The notes: generated by a model not told the origin, from the sequence alone. Positions 1-9,078 are shown, numbered from the stretch's first letter. The stretch is 64,000 bases of DNA from Thermacetogenium phaeum DSM 12270 (GCF_000305935.1 NC_018870.1:2093001-2157000); one strand, 5' to 3'. A program made the numbers and translations.

Positions 1-832
1 TGTTGGCATAAGCTTTCACAAACCCACCCCTTTGTCTTCAACATGCTATTTCCGACCGATATTCTGCATTCCTGCTTTCTTTTATATTACCTGTTTTGCC
101 AATATTTTTCTATCACATCTTAATAAAAGCATGATAAGGCTTCAAGCTTTTTCAGATAAGAAATACCCGGCTCCCAGTTTCCCGTGGTACCACCCATTGC
201 CAATGGCACTATCTTCTTTTTTCTTGGGCCCCTGTTCACGGCGAAGAGATCGGCTGATCATATCGGAGGGGCAGGTGTCCGTGAAGTCATTTTCTCGTAG
301 CAATTTCCGTCTCCCTGATCAGCGGGTACTGGTAGGGGCTGTATTTTTCCTCCGGGATGATCTGGCTGAAGTAGCGGCATCCCCAATCCCATGCCCGTCA
401 GAAAGAGAACAATTTCGACTGGCTCCGGAGCGGTCAATTTCAAAATCCAACCGAAGAGGAGGGCTATTCCCGATCGACAATATCGTGCCGCGTGCCTTCC
501 CTGACAACTGCTTCGGGATCAAACTTCCCATCCACTGCCAGCCTGAAAGATCCAAAATCGAGTTCCTGCCCTGGTAACTCCAGGGATGGCTGCCACATCT
601 CTTTCAAACCTGGCAGCGCAGTCCATTCAGGTAAGGCTACCGAAACACTTTATTTCATCGACTGAAGAAGATCCAATCAGCGACTGGACTAGATCCCACA
701 AAATTTACAGATGCCTTCAAATTAAAACTGGCACTCCTGCTTTATCTGGACGAAAAAGAGAATATCCCCAGAAATGAACTAACCCCTCCCTAATGAATTA
801 AAAAAATGAAGGGGCAATACAACAAAACCCTC
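1..832. other. No intact gene; probably decayed sequence
   Basis: I find no reading frame here with both a ribosome site and recognisable protein character. On the minus strand between about 260 and 575, two or three frames in succession carry short protein-like stretches, one of them hydrophobic, broken by stops. That would suit an old pseudogene, but I cannot name a family. No terminator with a clear stem and T-run is visible just beyond the csoR stop at 833. Confidence 0.3.
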
Positions 833-1105
833 TCAACGAATAAATCTGAGCAACACCTGGTTCAGTTCCTCAACCGCTCTCTCCTCTTCCCCTGATCGTA
901 TGGCGTTAATCACACATCCCTTGATGTGGCGGTCAAGGATCAGCATGCCAACCCGGTTCAGGCCCTGCCTTGCCGCTGCCAGTTGAGTCAAAACATCGAT
1001 ACAGTAACGGCCCTCCTCGATCATGCGCTGGATGCCTCTGACCTGCCCTTCTATCTTCCGCAGCCGCCGGAGCAGATCATCTTTCTCCACCTCGTAAGAA
1101 TTCAA
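833..1105 (-). CDS. csoR: CsoR-family copper-sensing repressor
   Basis: Small all-helical DUF156/CsoR repressor of 90 residues, the usual family length. The metal-binding set is present: Cys in RYCIDVL (about residue 34), then His and Cys in RHIKGC (about 60 and 64). In CsoR these three bind Cu(I), and metal binding releases the operator DNA. The start appears to be TTG, 4 nt after GGGGAGG. It is the last gene of copA - small membrane protein - csoR, so the repressor lies in the operon it probably controls. Matching inverted repeats lie at 3996-4010 and 4111-4126. Other DUF156 members sense nickel, formaldehyde or sulfide, but the His/Cys set and the copA neighbour favour copper. Confidence 0.88.
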   Translation of the reverse strand: MNSYEVEKDDLLRRLRKIEGQVRGIQRMIEEGRYCIDVLTQLAAARQGLNRVGMLILDRHIKGCVINAIRSGEEERAVEELNQVLLRFIR

Positions 1106-1165
1106 CTATCCTCCCCCCTTACAAAAAGGATCCTACTGGTGTCACTGAAAAACAGAGATGATCTG

Positions 1166-1393
1166 TCAACCCACTACTTTCTTTTTAACGTAAGGAATGA
1201 CGATCGGCATCGTTATAATCATAGTCAGGATAAAAACCCACACCGTCCCTCCTATCCGGGCCACCATCGTATAGCTCCTCCCGGTAAGAAACGTACCTGC
1301 CAGGAAAAGTGCAGCCAGGGCCAGTGAAATCCCGGTGTAGATTACCGCCGCCAGCCGCGCCGCTTTTGCCTCCAGATCCGGCACCGCAATCAC
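1166..1393 (-). CDS. Small two-helix membrane protein in the copper operon
   Basis: A 75-residue protein with two predicted membrane helices (about residues 14-33 and 45-65), a short polar N-terminus and a basic C-terminal tail (PYVKKKVVG). It has no Cys or His pair that would mark it as a metal chaperone. It lies 27 bp downstream of copA and 60 bp upstream of csoR on the same strand, so it is probably co-transcribed. I do not recognise the family. Position suggests a role as accessory to CopA or in the membrane stress that goes with copper export, but this is context only. The start is probably GTG at 1393; a second GTG three codons further in is also possible. Confidence 0.6.
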   Translation of the reverse strand: MIAVPDLEAKAARLAAVIYTGISLALAALFLAGTFLTGRSYTMVARIGGTVWVFILTMIITMPIVIPYVKKKVVG

Positions 1394-1420
1394 CTCGCTT
1401 TGAACCTCTTGTTCGATAAG

Positions 1421-3958
1421 CTACACAGGCCTCTCCCGGAGGGAAGGCCGGAACCGCTTTAAAAGGAGCGTATTTAACGTTACCGATACCGAACTCATGG
1501 CCATAAAAAAGGCTGCCAGTTCGGGGCTGACGATGAGCCCGGTGAAGGGATACAGGACTCCGGCGGCAATGGGAATCCCCAGGGCGTTGTACAGGAAAGC
1601 CCATACCAGGTTCTGCCTGATCTTCCCCATGGTCGCTCTGCCGATTTCGATAGCTCCCACCACATCGCGAAGGTCATCCCTGATCAGGATAATGTCCCCC
1701 GTCTCCTTTGCCACATCGGTTCCGGAGCCGATGGCAATCCCCACGTCCGCCTGGGCCAGGGCCGGAGCATCGTTGATCCCGTCACCCACCATGGCCACCT
1801 TGAGCCCTCTTTCCTGAAGCTTTTTAACTTCTTCGGCCTTGTCCTGGGGCAGCACCTCGGCCAGCACGGTCTTGATCCCAACCTGCCGGGCAATGGCCTC
1901 GGCCGTGCGGCGGTTATCTCCGGTAATCATGGCCACCTGAATGCCCATTTTCTGCAGGCGCTCTACCGCCACCTTTGTGCTTTCCTTGAGAGTGTCGGCC
2001 ACGGCGATCACACCGGCGGCCTTACCGTCAACGGCCAGCAACATAGCGGTCTTGCCTTCCTCTTCCAGTTCCTCCATCCGGGCTGCCAGGTCACCTATGT
2101 TGATGTTTCTCTGCTGCATCAAACGGCGGTTGCCCAAAAGGATCTCCCGCCCCCGGTACACGGCCCGCACGCCGTGGCCCGGAACGGCTTCAAAGTCCCG
2201 AACATCCTCGATCTCAAGGCCTTCGTCACGGGCTCCGCGGACAATGGCCTCCCCAAGGGGATGCTCGGACGGTTTTTCGGCCATGGCGGCCAACCTCAGA
2301 ACCTCTTGTTTATCGAACCCCTCCGCTGCAATAATATCGGTGACGGAAGGCTCCCCTTTGGTCAAGGTCCCCGTTTTATCAAAGACTATAGCATTCAGCT
2401 TGCTGCTCTCCTCAACCGCATCGGCGCCTTTAAAGAGGATCCCGTTTTCGGCGCCCTTGCCCGTCCCGGCCATGACCGCACTGGGAGTGGCCAACCCGAG
2501 AGCACATGGGCAGGAAATCACAAGGGTGGTTACCGACAACAGCAGGGAGAACCCGAAGACGCCCACCTGGGCCAGGCTAAAGGGCGAGAGGATGAAGCGG
2601 CTGCCGGGCAGGAAGAAAGCGTTATAGCCTATAAAGAACCAGAACAGGAAGACAAGGAGGGCCAGGACATGGACCCCGGCAATGAAATGACCTGCCACAA
2701 AATCGGCGAGCCTTTGAATGGGTGCCTTGGACGCCTGGGCATCCTCCACCAGCTTGATGATCTGGGCGAGTGTCGTCTCGCTCCCCACCCGGGTAGCCCT
2801 GAACTTGAAAGAGCCGGTCTTGTTGATGGTCGCTCCAATCACCTGGGCGCCAGGGCGTTTTTCCACAGGGATGCTTTCGCCGGTAATCATCGATTCATCC
2901 ACGGCCGAATAACCCTCGATCACTTCCCCGTCCACCGGGATGCTTTCGCCGGGACGAACCACTACAATGTCCCCCACCTCTACCTCATCGGCTGCAATCT
3001 CGATCTCCCGGCCGTCCCGGACAACCAATGCGGTTCTGGCCCGCAGGCTCATCAGCTTCCTGATGGCCTCGGAAGTCCGGCCGCGGGTAAGGGCCTCCAG
3101 GTAGCGCCCGAGCACGATAAAGGCTGTCAGCAGGGCGGCCGACTCAAAGAAGGTCGCGCCACGGCCGCCGAAACCCGCATTGGGCCACAGGGTATTGATT
3201 GTAGCTATCAGGTAAGCGGCGCCGATACCTGTGGCATAAAGGAGGTTCATGTCGGTGGTACCCCGCTTCAGACCGTTCCAGCTGTGCACGAAAAACTGCC
3301 AGCCGGGGATGAAGGCTACCGGTGTGGTCAGGGCCCAAAGCACATAGACGTTGCCCAGGAATTTTGGTACAAAGTACGGGAAAATCCACATATCCCGGAA
3401 CATGCCCACCATAACCAGAATCGCCAACGGCCAGGCGATCCACATATTGCGCCGCTGGTACCTGATCTCCCGTTCCCGGGCCTCTTTCTCCCGGTCGAGT
3501 GCCTCCTGACCCGTCAGCTTTTCCGAAGCCTCGTAACCAAGGGCATTGATCTCCTGCTTGATGCGGGATTTGTCAACGGCACCCGGGTAGAACCGGATCT
3601 TTGCCGACTCAGCCGGGAGGTTGACCACCACCGACGTTACTCCCGGCAGAGCTCTAAGAGTTCTTTCCACCCGGGCCACACAGGCAGCGCAGGTCATACC
3701 CCGAACGGTCAAGAGCACCTCTTCCTCCGGTACTTCGTAGCCGATCTCCTGGATGGCCTTGACCATTTGAGGCACGCTCACCCGCTCCGGAAGGTAATCC
3801 ACAGCAGCCTTCCCGGCTACCAGGTTCACCCGGGCTCCCTCCACTCCCGGGATGTTTTTCAGGGTCTTTTCCACCCTGGCGACACACGCCGCACAGGTCA
3901 TACCCCGTACGGGCAAAGTCACCCGGGCGGGCCCTGCTCTTTCCGCCCCGTTTTCCAT
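1421..3958 (-). CDS. copA: Copper-exporting P1B-type ATPase CopA
   Basis: Integral membrane Cu(I) exporter of 845 residues. Two tandem N-terminal heavy-metal domains each carry [12 protein letters not shown]. Then come the membrane helices, the actuator loop with TGES, the transport motif CPC (in [12 protein letters not shown]), the phosphorylation site DKTGTLT, the SEHPLGEA nucleotide-domain motif, and GDGINDAP, ending in the last helix pair. All catalytic motifs are intact. I place the start at MENGAER because GGGGGTGA lies 6 nt upstream of that ATG; a start seven codons earlier has no such site. It is first in an operon with a small membrane protein and csoR, behind a consensus-like promoter and a CsoR-like operator. 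Confidence 0.95.
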   Translation of the reverse strand: MENGAERAGPARVTLPVRGMTCAACVARVEKTLKNIPGVEGARVNLVAGKAAVDYLPERVSVPQMVKAIQEIGYEVPEEEVLLTVRGMTCAACVARVERTLRALPGVTSVVVNLPAESAKIRFYPGAVDKSRIKQEINALGYEASEKLTGQEALDREKEAREREIRYQRRNMWIAWPLAILVMVGMFRDMWIFPYFVPKFLGNVYVLWALTTPVAFIPGWQFFVHSWNGLKRGTTDMNLLYATGIGAAYLIATINTLWPNAGFGGRGATFFESAALLTAFIVLGRYLEALTRGRTSEAIRKLMSLRARTALVVRDGREIEIAADEVEVGDIVVVRPGESIPVDGEVIEGYSAVDESMITGESIPVEKRPGAQVIGATINKTGSFKFRATRVGSETTLAQIIKLVEDAQASKAPIQRLADFVAGHFIAGVHVLALLVFLFWFFIGYNAFFLPGSRFILSPFSLAQVGVFGFSLLLSVTTLVISCPCALGLATPSAVMAGTGKGAENGILFKGADAVEESSKLNAIVFDKTGTLTKGEPSVTDIIAAEGFDKQEVLRLAAMAEKPSEHPLGEAIVRGARDEGLEIEDVRDFEAVPGHGVRAVYRGREILLGNRRLMQQRNINIGDLAARMEELEEEGKTAMLLAVDGKAAGVIAVADTLKESTKVAVERLQKMGIQVAMITGDNRRTAEAIARQVGIKTVLAEVLPQDKAEEVKKLQERGLKVAMVGDGINDAPALAQADVGIAIGSGTDVAKETGDIILIRDDLRDVVGAIEIGRATMGKIRQNLVWAFLYNALGIPIAAGVLYPFTGLIVSPELAAFFMAMSSVSVTLNTLLLKRFRPSLRERPV

Positions 3959-3995
3959 GACGTTCACCCCCGGTAACATTTGAGGTGCGCTTCTC

Positions 3996-4010
3996 TACCC
4001 GGTATGGGTA
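3996..4010. promoter_or_regulatory. CsoR-like operator in the copA leader
   Basis: Perfect inverted repeat TACCC-GGTAT-GGGTA, about 10 bp downstream of the expected copA transcription start and 38 bp upstream of the ATG. CsoR operators in Firmicutes are GC-tract inverted repeats of the ATACCC...GGGTAT kind, so this fits repression by the csoR product of the same operon. The binding assignment is inferred from sequence likeness and location. Confidence 0.65.
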
Positions 4011-4025
4011 TATTCATCTGTTTTC

Positions 4026-4054
4026 ATTATGCATCTATTAACCGCATATGTCAA
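4026..4054 (-). promoter_or_regulatory. Promoter of the copA operon
   Basis: Read on the minus strand: TTGACA (4049-4054), a 17-bp spacer, then CATAAT (4026-4031), a near-perfect sigma-A promoter. Transcription would start near 4019, just before the CsoR-like repeat at 3996-4010. Confidence 0.75.
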
Positions 4055-4103
4055 CCATTAGGCTTGTTATAAACGCACATGTGTGAAGTTTTTGTGAAGC
4101 CAG

Positions 4104-4133
4104 TTGATTATACCCTTAACGGGGTATTACAAT
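4104..4133 (+). promoter_or_regulatory. Divergent promoter with embedded CsoR-like operator
   Basis: TTGATT (4104-4109), an 18-bp spacer and TACAAT (4128-4133) form a plausible sigma-A promoter on the plus strand. Between the two hexamers lies TACCC-TTAAC-GGGGTA (4111-4126), the same kind of repeat as in the copA leader. A bound repressor would block polymerase. The decamer GGGGTATTAC at its right edge recurs in reverse orientation at 4255-4264, inside the short transcript that follows. Confidence 0.65.
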
Positions 4134-4164
4134 AAAATCGTCCAACCGGAAAGGAGAGATCGCA

Positions 4165-4221
4165 ATGCTGAGGAAAAGATATATGCTCAGACCTGTTGCT
4201 CACTGCAGAGATGGCCATTAG
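4165..4221 (+). CDS. Tiny ORF, 18 residues, in a CsoR-type unit
   Basis: MLRKRYMLRPVAHCRDGH, preceded by AAGGAGAG 6 nt before the ATG. The peptide is strongly basic and ends in a cluster of His-Cys-His-type potential metal ligands (AHCRDGH). It lies between a promoter with a CsoR-like operator and a strong terminator (4286-4335), so the whole transcript would be only about 200 nt. It could be a small copper-binding or signalling peptide, a leader peptide, or a by-chance frame in a small regulatory RNA. I know of no named family for it. The gene-like layout is what is directly visible; the metal role is inferred. Confidence 0.5.
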   Translation: MLRKRYMLRPVAHCRDGH

Positions 4222-4285
4222 CGTCGTCCAGATAAAGATTTTCTGCTTCTCAATGTAATACCCCCTATTCTTTGTGGCTGTTTGA

Positions 4286-4335
4286 AGCCCCGCACCAGGC
4301 CGGTTAAAGCCGGTTTGTTGTGGGGCTCATTTTTT
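4286..4335 (+). terminator. Rho-independent terminator of the tiny copper unit
   Basis: Outer stem AGCCCC (4286-4291) with GGGGCT (4322-4327), an inner stem of CCGG pairs around AAAG, then a T-run at 4330-4335. It closes the short plus-strand unit that starts near 4140. Confidence 0.8.
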
Positions 4336-4536
4336 ACTTCCTTAAAACCTGCGTCACACGTATTCGAACCCCACCTGCTTCATCGGTGAAGCTCTGGTAT
4401 TTCACAATGTTATTGTGCCTCGCGCCTTGGCGGCCATATTCAATCCCCCACCCTATCCGATCGGATCGGTATGACAGTACATTCCTTGAACTCCCAATCT
4501 GCGAGACCAAGGGCTTGTTTTTGAAGGGGTAGAGAT

Positions 4537-4613
4537 CTTAACAAAAACTTAACATTTTCACTCGATCCAAAAGCCCTTTTCAAACGTCTATATTATAGAG
4601 CATTACATAAGAG
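4537..4613 (+). repeat. 77-bp promoter-like repeat, copy A, with Pho-box-like motifs
   Basis: Matches 8290-8366 in direct orientation with two mismatches in 77 bp. It starts with TTAACA-AAAAC-TTAACA, two direct hexamers 11 bp apart, the layout of Firmicute PhoP boxes (TTAACA repeats). An AT-rich stretch with TATATTATA follows (4590-4597), a possible -10. The repeat ends just before GGAGATTTATG, so it may have been the promoter of a gene whose body is now lost or out of frame. The PhoP link is inferred from the motif only. Confidence 0.65.
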
Positions 4614-4621
4614 GAGATTTA

Positions 4622-5032
4622 TGCTCGCCGCAGCTGGAACAATCCCCGGCGGCGGTAGCAGCAAAGTGCCCCTTTAAATTATTGGTGCCGGGTTATTTGC
4701 CGCACGGATTTACTTTACCCCAGGTTAAATATTATCCCGAAGGCAAAGGGTTCGCCAGGGTTGAGCTCTACTACACAGCAGGGGAGAAGTGGCTGCTCAT
4801 TGTTCAATGGAAGGCGGAGAACCAGGGCATCGGCTACTCTTTCGACACCGATGATACGGTGGTCAGCGATGTTGCCGTACGAGGCAATCCCGGAAAATTG
4901 TATTACAGGCAGAGCAACGGCGGCTACAGCCAGCTTACGTGGGCCGAGGGGGATCGCAATTACAGGATAGGAGGTGCAATCGGTCCCTCGGAAATTGAGC
5001 GTGTCGCCTCTTCCCTCCGCCAGCTGAACTAA
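4622..5032 (+). pseudogene. Truncated DUF4367-like C-terminal domain
   Basis: The open frame encodes a domain that begins around CPFKLLVPGYLPHGF and ends SEIERVASSLRQLN. It resembles the C-terminal domain of the anti-sigma factor at 28876-29949 (PVYLPAGFLLES ... PEELKKVADSLQ), of DUF4367 type, found on extracytoplasmic parts of membrane proteins. No usable start with a ribosome site lies in this frame: the ATG at 4621, which does follow GAGGAG, is in another frame and stops after 18 codons. Expected upstream parts (membrane anchor or signal peptide) are missing. I read it as the 3' remnant of a larger gene joined out of frame to the repeat's promoter and start codon. A TTG start at 4682 giving a small cytosolic protein is the alternative. 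Confidence 0.55.
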
Positions 5033-5051
5033 TAAACGGGAGGTATTTAAA

Positions 5052-5261
5052 TTGAGAAAACCCTGATCCCAGTGGGTCACCATCTCCGGCGGCTACAATG
5101 CCACTGCCTACAACACCGTTTCCGTCACAGGGGAACACGACTTGACCGTAACACCGGGGTATTACTACAGAACCATGGCCAGGCACCAGTGCTACAACGA
5201 CGGCAGCTACGACCCCGCCTCACCGGCGGTTTCGACATCCGGTTATATCTACGTGTATTAA
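5052..5261 (+). pseudogene. Remnant of a small secreted protein gene with in-frame TGA
   Basis: GGGAGG precedes TTG AGA AAA CCC TGA; past that stop the same frame stays open for 65 codons and reads as a Tyr/Ser/Thr-rich secreted-type tail (ISGGYNATAYNTVSV ... GYIYVY). The first codons look like the start of a signal peptide and the rest like a mature C-terminus, so an internal deletion that joined the two is the simplest reading. No selenocysteine element was recognised after the TGA. It lies 19 bp after the DUF4367 fragment and may once have been co-transcribed with it. Confidence 0.5.
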
Positions 5262-5583
5262 GGCTTTACCGAAGTGATGATTCCGGGAGGTGATACAAAA
5301 CACAGATTCGTTAACACGAAGTCATTTGTATTCTTTATCTAAAATTCTTTGTCTAAAAGAACGGCCCCCGGTGAACCGGCAGGCCATCAACCAACGGTTC
5401 AACCAGCGGCGAGTACCCTTCCTTTGCAAGGCAAGGGTGCAGGCAGATTTATTTTAGCCTGACGCTCGACCTCTGTAAAGGAAAATCGAGAGGATGAACA
5501 CTATTATGGCAAATTAACTTAAGTTGCTTTATGCACTTTCAATGACTTTACGATTTATCAACATCTCAAGGAGGTATTGCTTT
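5262..5583. other. Intergenic stretch, no gene seen
   Basis: AT-rich spacer before the secreted protein at 5584. A GGGAGGTGAT sequence at 5283-5292 looks like an orphan ribosome site, but no good start follows. The stretch may be leftover from deleted genes. Nothing else is recognisable apart from the AAGGAGGT site at 5567-5574 that serves the next gene. Confidence 0.4.
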
Positions 5584-6588
5584 ATGCTGAAAGGAAAAAT
5601 AGTATTGGTTGTATTAATCTGTTTTGTGGTTACATTATCTTTTCCCTCTGTGACTTTTGCTGCTTTGCCAGCATATGTTCCTGACAAAGGTGTATATGAC
5701 ATCAGAAAAAGTTGGGCGTTTTCAGCATTTATTTGGAATGAGTCGGGTTTTACAGCATGGTACCCAGAAGCATATGAGCATGAATTTAGAGTGAATAATG
5801 AAGGTTTTGCTCAGTACGATGGGTACTGGAGTAGCAACTTACCACAAGCATATTTAGATCTCGAAGACAATCAAGGACAAGGACATGACGAATTTGTTAT
5901 CGGTTCGGATGATGCGGAAGGCATTCGGACTAATACGGAATACTCTATGTACATTGATTTGAAAGATCAAAATCCTAGCGTCACCAGTGCATCTTTCATC
6001 CTGGAGGCGGAACGTTGTCAGGATGTTCCTGGTCAATCATATAACATACCACTAGAATATTACACCATTACCAGCTCAACAGCACCCGATGATGGAACAT
6101 GGGGTGGTGGTCTTCCTGATTCTCTCCAGCAAGACTCTCAAATACAATGTATCCAAGAGAATGATTTGCATATGCAGAGCTCGGAACGTTTAGAGAAAAT
6201 CACGGTTTTCTTTAAGAAGCCGCTTACTGTTTTGGAAACGGAACAATTCATCCTAAACCATCAAATTAACCCACTTGCAATCAATTTTAAAGCTACTAAC
6301 AATGATTTAGTCGGTGGATTTAATTATAACAAGGATGTTCACCGGTCTTTACAGGATGTTAAAGAGAAACTTAAGTTAGATTTATTCTTGACTGAGAGCC
6401 TTATTACCAATAATCAGTTACGAGAAAGAAGTGCATTGGAAAAAGTAAAAGCCCTACAACAAAAAATGCTTAATATGTTAGAAAAGGAAAGTATAGCGAT
6501 TTCTGCACTTGTATTAGAAAATACCCAAGAAATGGCGTCTAAGTTAAAACAGGATCCCAATGTTTCTTTTGAGGAACCCAAGGAATAG
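5584..6588 (+). CDS. Secreted protein of unknown function
   Basis: 334 residues with a clear Sec signal peptide (MLKGKIVLVVLICFVV..., cleavage probably after VTFA). The start is set by AAGGAGGT, 9 nt before the ATG; an earlier in-frame start at 5524 has no such site. The mature part is rich in aromatic and acidic residues, followed by a charged, helical C-terminal third (about residues 260-334) that may form a coiled coil. The final part (ISALVLENTQEMASKL, then QDPNVSF) has the look of inhibitor- or propeptide-like folds, but this is weak. I do not recognise a family. Base composition is more AT-rich than the housekeeping genes, which suits acquisition. Dead insertion sequences and gene remnants surround it. 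Confidence 0.65.
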   Translation: MLKGKIVLVVLICFVVTLSFPSVTFAALPAYVPDKGVYDIRKSWAFSAFIWNESGFTAWYPEAYEHEFRVNNEGFAQYDGYWSSNLPQAYLDLEDNQGQGHDEFVIGSDDAEGIRTNTEYSMYIDLKDQNPSVTSASFILEAERCQDVPGQSYNIPLEYYTITSSTAPDDGTWGGGLPDSLQQDSQIQCIQENDLHMQSSERLEKITVFFKKPLTVLETEQFILNHQINPLAINFKATNNDLVGGFNYNKDVHRSLQDVKEKLKLDLFLTESLITNNQLRERSALEKVKALQQKMLNMLEKESIAISALVLENTQEMASKLKQDPNVSFEEPKE

Positions 6589-6855
6589 GTATGTTAGCAA
6601 CTGGCGGTCCTGAAACAACCGCCAACAATTTTAAACACGTGGCACAGGATCAGTTTAGCACGAAGGTTTTCCCCATGAAGCGCTACATCAATTAAAAAAT
6701 CTCTTGTGGTAATTATTTGGGTGCGATCTATTTGGATGTCGAGTATTTATTTAGCTGGTTTAATAAAGTAAGAAGATATGGATTGACAAGACATATAGTA
6801 AAAGGACCGTGAAGCTCTTCGATATTGTAACTTCTCCTGGAGGAGGGGATTCATA

Positions 6856-7449
6856 GTGGATAACAACGTTAAGAATTATTCTCATATAAAACTCATTATT
6901 GTCCTCATGTTTTGTATAACTGCTGGTCTGATAAATATCCTCTCATACCGGGTTCTATTTGTACATGAAAAAATCACCTTCTTAAGGTATCCGGTTATTT
7001 ATTGTGTCCTGTTCTTAATGCCCGGACTCACCGTTGGCCTCATTGCTATCTTCTACCGGTATTGGCATGCCAAAGGTGGGAACCCTTTAAGCTACCCAAG
7101 GGCTTTATTTGATGTCAGCCTAGCTTCGGCTCCCGTTTTGCTGTATCTCGTGTTTGAAATAATCCCGGGGTCAAAGAGTGTCATTGAAGATGTTTTTTCT
7201 TTATTATCTACCCCAGCAGAAATACTGTACCTTCTTTACCGCGGGGCAACAGGAACCATCGGTCAGAGTTTGAATTCTCTCGGAAACCTTGCCATCCGGG
7301 TTTTTGTTCTCGTAACATCTCTAACTGTCTTAACGTTCAGGTCAAAAAAGCTCTCTTTCATCCTGGTACTGGCCATAATTGCCAATACCTACCTTGCCGC
7401 AATTCTGTTAGGATTCCTTCAAATAATGATGGTCGGTGCTCTTGACTGA
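6856..7449 (+). CDS. Multi-pass membrane protein of unknown function
   Basis: 197 residues with about five membrane helices (near residues 12-32, 43-65, 88-105, 145-160 and 168-192) and no catalytic motif that I can recognise. The start is GTG at 6856, with GGAGGAGG about 9 nt upstream. It stands alone between the secreted protein and the dead IS elements; the 267-bp gap before it shows no gene. Like its neighbour it is AT-rich. It could be a transport or immunity-type membrane protein, but nothing in the sequence decides this. Confidence 0.55.
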   Translation: MDNNVKNYSHIKLIIVLMFCITAGLINILSYRVLFVHEKITFLRYPVIYCVLFLMPGLTVGLIAIFYRYWHAKGGNPLSYPRALFDVSLASAPVLLYLVFEIIPGSKSVIEDVFSLLSTPAEILYLLYRGATGTIGQSLNSLGNLAIRVFVLVTSLTVLTFRSKKLSFILVLAIIANTYLAAILLGFLQIMMVGALD

Positions 7450-7730
7450 CTAGACACCAGTTGCTGGGGACTTTCTTCAAAACGGAACACCGATGTTACC
7501 GGTCGACCGCTGACGCATAGGGCACATATTCTCAATATGAATGGTGAGTCCTACCGGCTCAAACAACGTCAGTCTAAGACAGCTCAGCAAGGAGGGTGGA
7601 TCATTTTAAAAGATCACAGTGGCTTATTTTTGTAAAAGATCTTGCGCCCTGGGGATTTTCGACCCATCATCTGGAATCACCGCCCGGATTGAGGTTTGTC
7701 ATTTATAATGATTAATTCTCCATAAAGGAT

Positions 7731-8270
7731 TCAATCTCCTGGCCCGATTTGGTATGAGTTTGTCACGTTCAGCTCCACCACCGCCTGCTTTTTGTCCTTC
7801 TTCTGGTCAGGACGAAAGCCCAGCCTGATGAGGTCGCTTTTATTGTAGTCCCCTTCGAATGTAGAAGGATGTGGTGTCCCAGAGGATCTGGTCCGGGTCG
7901 ATCTTGAAGTGAGAAAGTACGGCGAGCACGACGGCCTCGCCGATATCGTCAACGCAGGGAGCTACCGCATCCAGAGTTCTGCCCACCCGGTCGTCGTTCG
8001 TCGTTCAGCTTATTAGGCGGTATCCCGTAGAGTTCACGGATGCCCCTTATCTCCGCCCAATCTTCGAGGTAAAGGAGAGGCAAGGGGTCGTCAAGGCGAT
8101 TTAACACCAGTTGCTCGATCATCTGGCCGTGGGAGAGTCCCCCGTCATCACGCTCCATCGGCACGATTCGGTCCACGATCTCTCGGATGACGAGAGAATT
8201 AATGAACGGTTTCAAAAGGTAGAGCGATCCGATGAACTTCATGGAATCGATACTGATGTCGATCCCCGGA
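7731..8270 (-). pseudogene. Dead IS4/IS1634-type transposase fragment
   Basis: Two minus-strand pieces in different frames. The 5' piece (8270 to about 7990) has IDSMKFIGSLYLLKPFI and IREIVDRIVPMERDDGG, like the N-terminal domain of IS1634-type transposases. The 3' piece (to 7731) has GDYNKSDLIRLGFRPDQKKD, like the region leading to the DDE core of those enzymes. The DDE core itself is missing and the frame is broken, so the element is inactive. Its 5' edge almost touches copy B of the 77-bp repeat (8290), so insertion or deletion at this spot may have cut that promoter from its gene. Confidence 0.65.
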
Positions 8271-8289
8271 GGTGGATATTATACGAAAA

Positions 8290-8366
8290 CTTAACAAAAA
8301 CTTAACATTTTCACTCGATCCAAAAGCCATCTTCAAACGTCTATATTATAGAGCATTACATAAGAG
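8290..8366 (+). repeat. 77-bp promoter-like repeat, copy B
   Basis: Direct copy of 4537-4613 (75 of 77 identical), again starting with the two TTAACA hexamers 11 bp apart. Here it is followed by ACGTACT and a four-codon frame (ATG AAA AGT CAA TAG), so it drives nothing recognisable. The two copies flank the 3.7-kb stretch with the secreted protein, the membrane protein and the IS1634-type remnant. Confidence 0.7.
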
Positions 8367-8504
8367 ACGTACTATGAAAAGTCAATAGGCTAAAGCAAAA
8401 AGATCTTTGACAATCACATAGGGATCCTGGTCACGCATTACTGCCGGGTGGGGACCACTGATAACCTGGGTCATACGGCCGGTTATCCTTCCAGAGAGAG
8501 TAAA

Positions 8505-9078
8505 TCAGGTGAAAAGTTTTCTGGCAACAGCAACGCTTGAATGCTTTCCCTGGCTGCGTTTTAACTCATAATAAGCCCTCAATTCCGGGTTGAAGCGACT
8601 GGCGGAAACGGCGGCCAACCACAGGCTGTTTCTTAACATAGGGGAACCGCGTTTAGACATCCGGTTACGGGTACCTTCAAACAGCCCTGAAGCCCTGACG
8701 GAAGCATCTAAACCGGCATAGGCCACCAGAAGCCCGGGCGTTGGGGAAACGAGAAATATCACCTATCTCACCGATAATTGCAGCAGCCAGGACGGGGCCG
8801 ATACCGGGGATGGTTTCAATGACATGGCGATAGGGGGTATCCTTGCTGGGGCGAAGCTCCTCCATAACCTCGTTAATTGCCTCCTCGATAACCTTGATCT
8901 GCTCCTCAATGAACTCGATTTGCTCAACCAGCAAACGCAGCTGAAGAGAGAAAGCATCCAGAGCCAGAGTAATGCCGAAAGTGCCTTTAGCCAGGGATTG
9001 AATCTTTTTAGCTCTTTCTTCACCGAAGCGGCTGCGAGAATGTTTTTCAAGAAAGCGGCACTTACGAGCAACTCAACC
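8505..9078 (-). pseudogene. Dead IS110-family transposase (C-terminal part)
   Basis: The N-terminal DEDD nuclease domain is gone. What remains starts near RKCRFLEKHSRSRFGEERAK, runs through a coiled-coil stretch (QIEFIEEQIKVIEEAINEV) and the transposase-20 motif TIPGIGPVLAAAIIGEIGD, then shifts frame near 8740 and resumes as AYAGLDASVRASGLFEGT ... SVAVARKLFT to the natural end. Truncation plus frameshift make it inactive. IS110 elements normally carry structured RNA in their flanks; I could not define the ends here. Confidence 0.75.

Noticed and set aside
2174-3976. Long plus-strand frame of 600 codons opposite copA
   Set aside because: It is the GC-rich shadow of copA, whose motifs are complete on the minus strand; no ribosome site and no protein-like character.
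5292-5460. Open plus-strand stretch after GGGAGGTGAT
   Set aside because: The only start codon lies inside the putative ribosome site and the product has no recognisable character.
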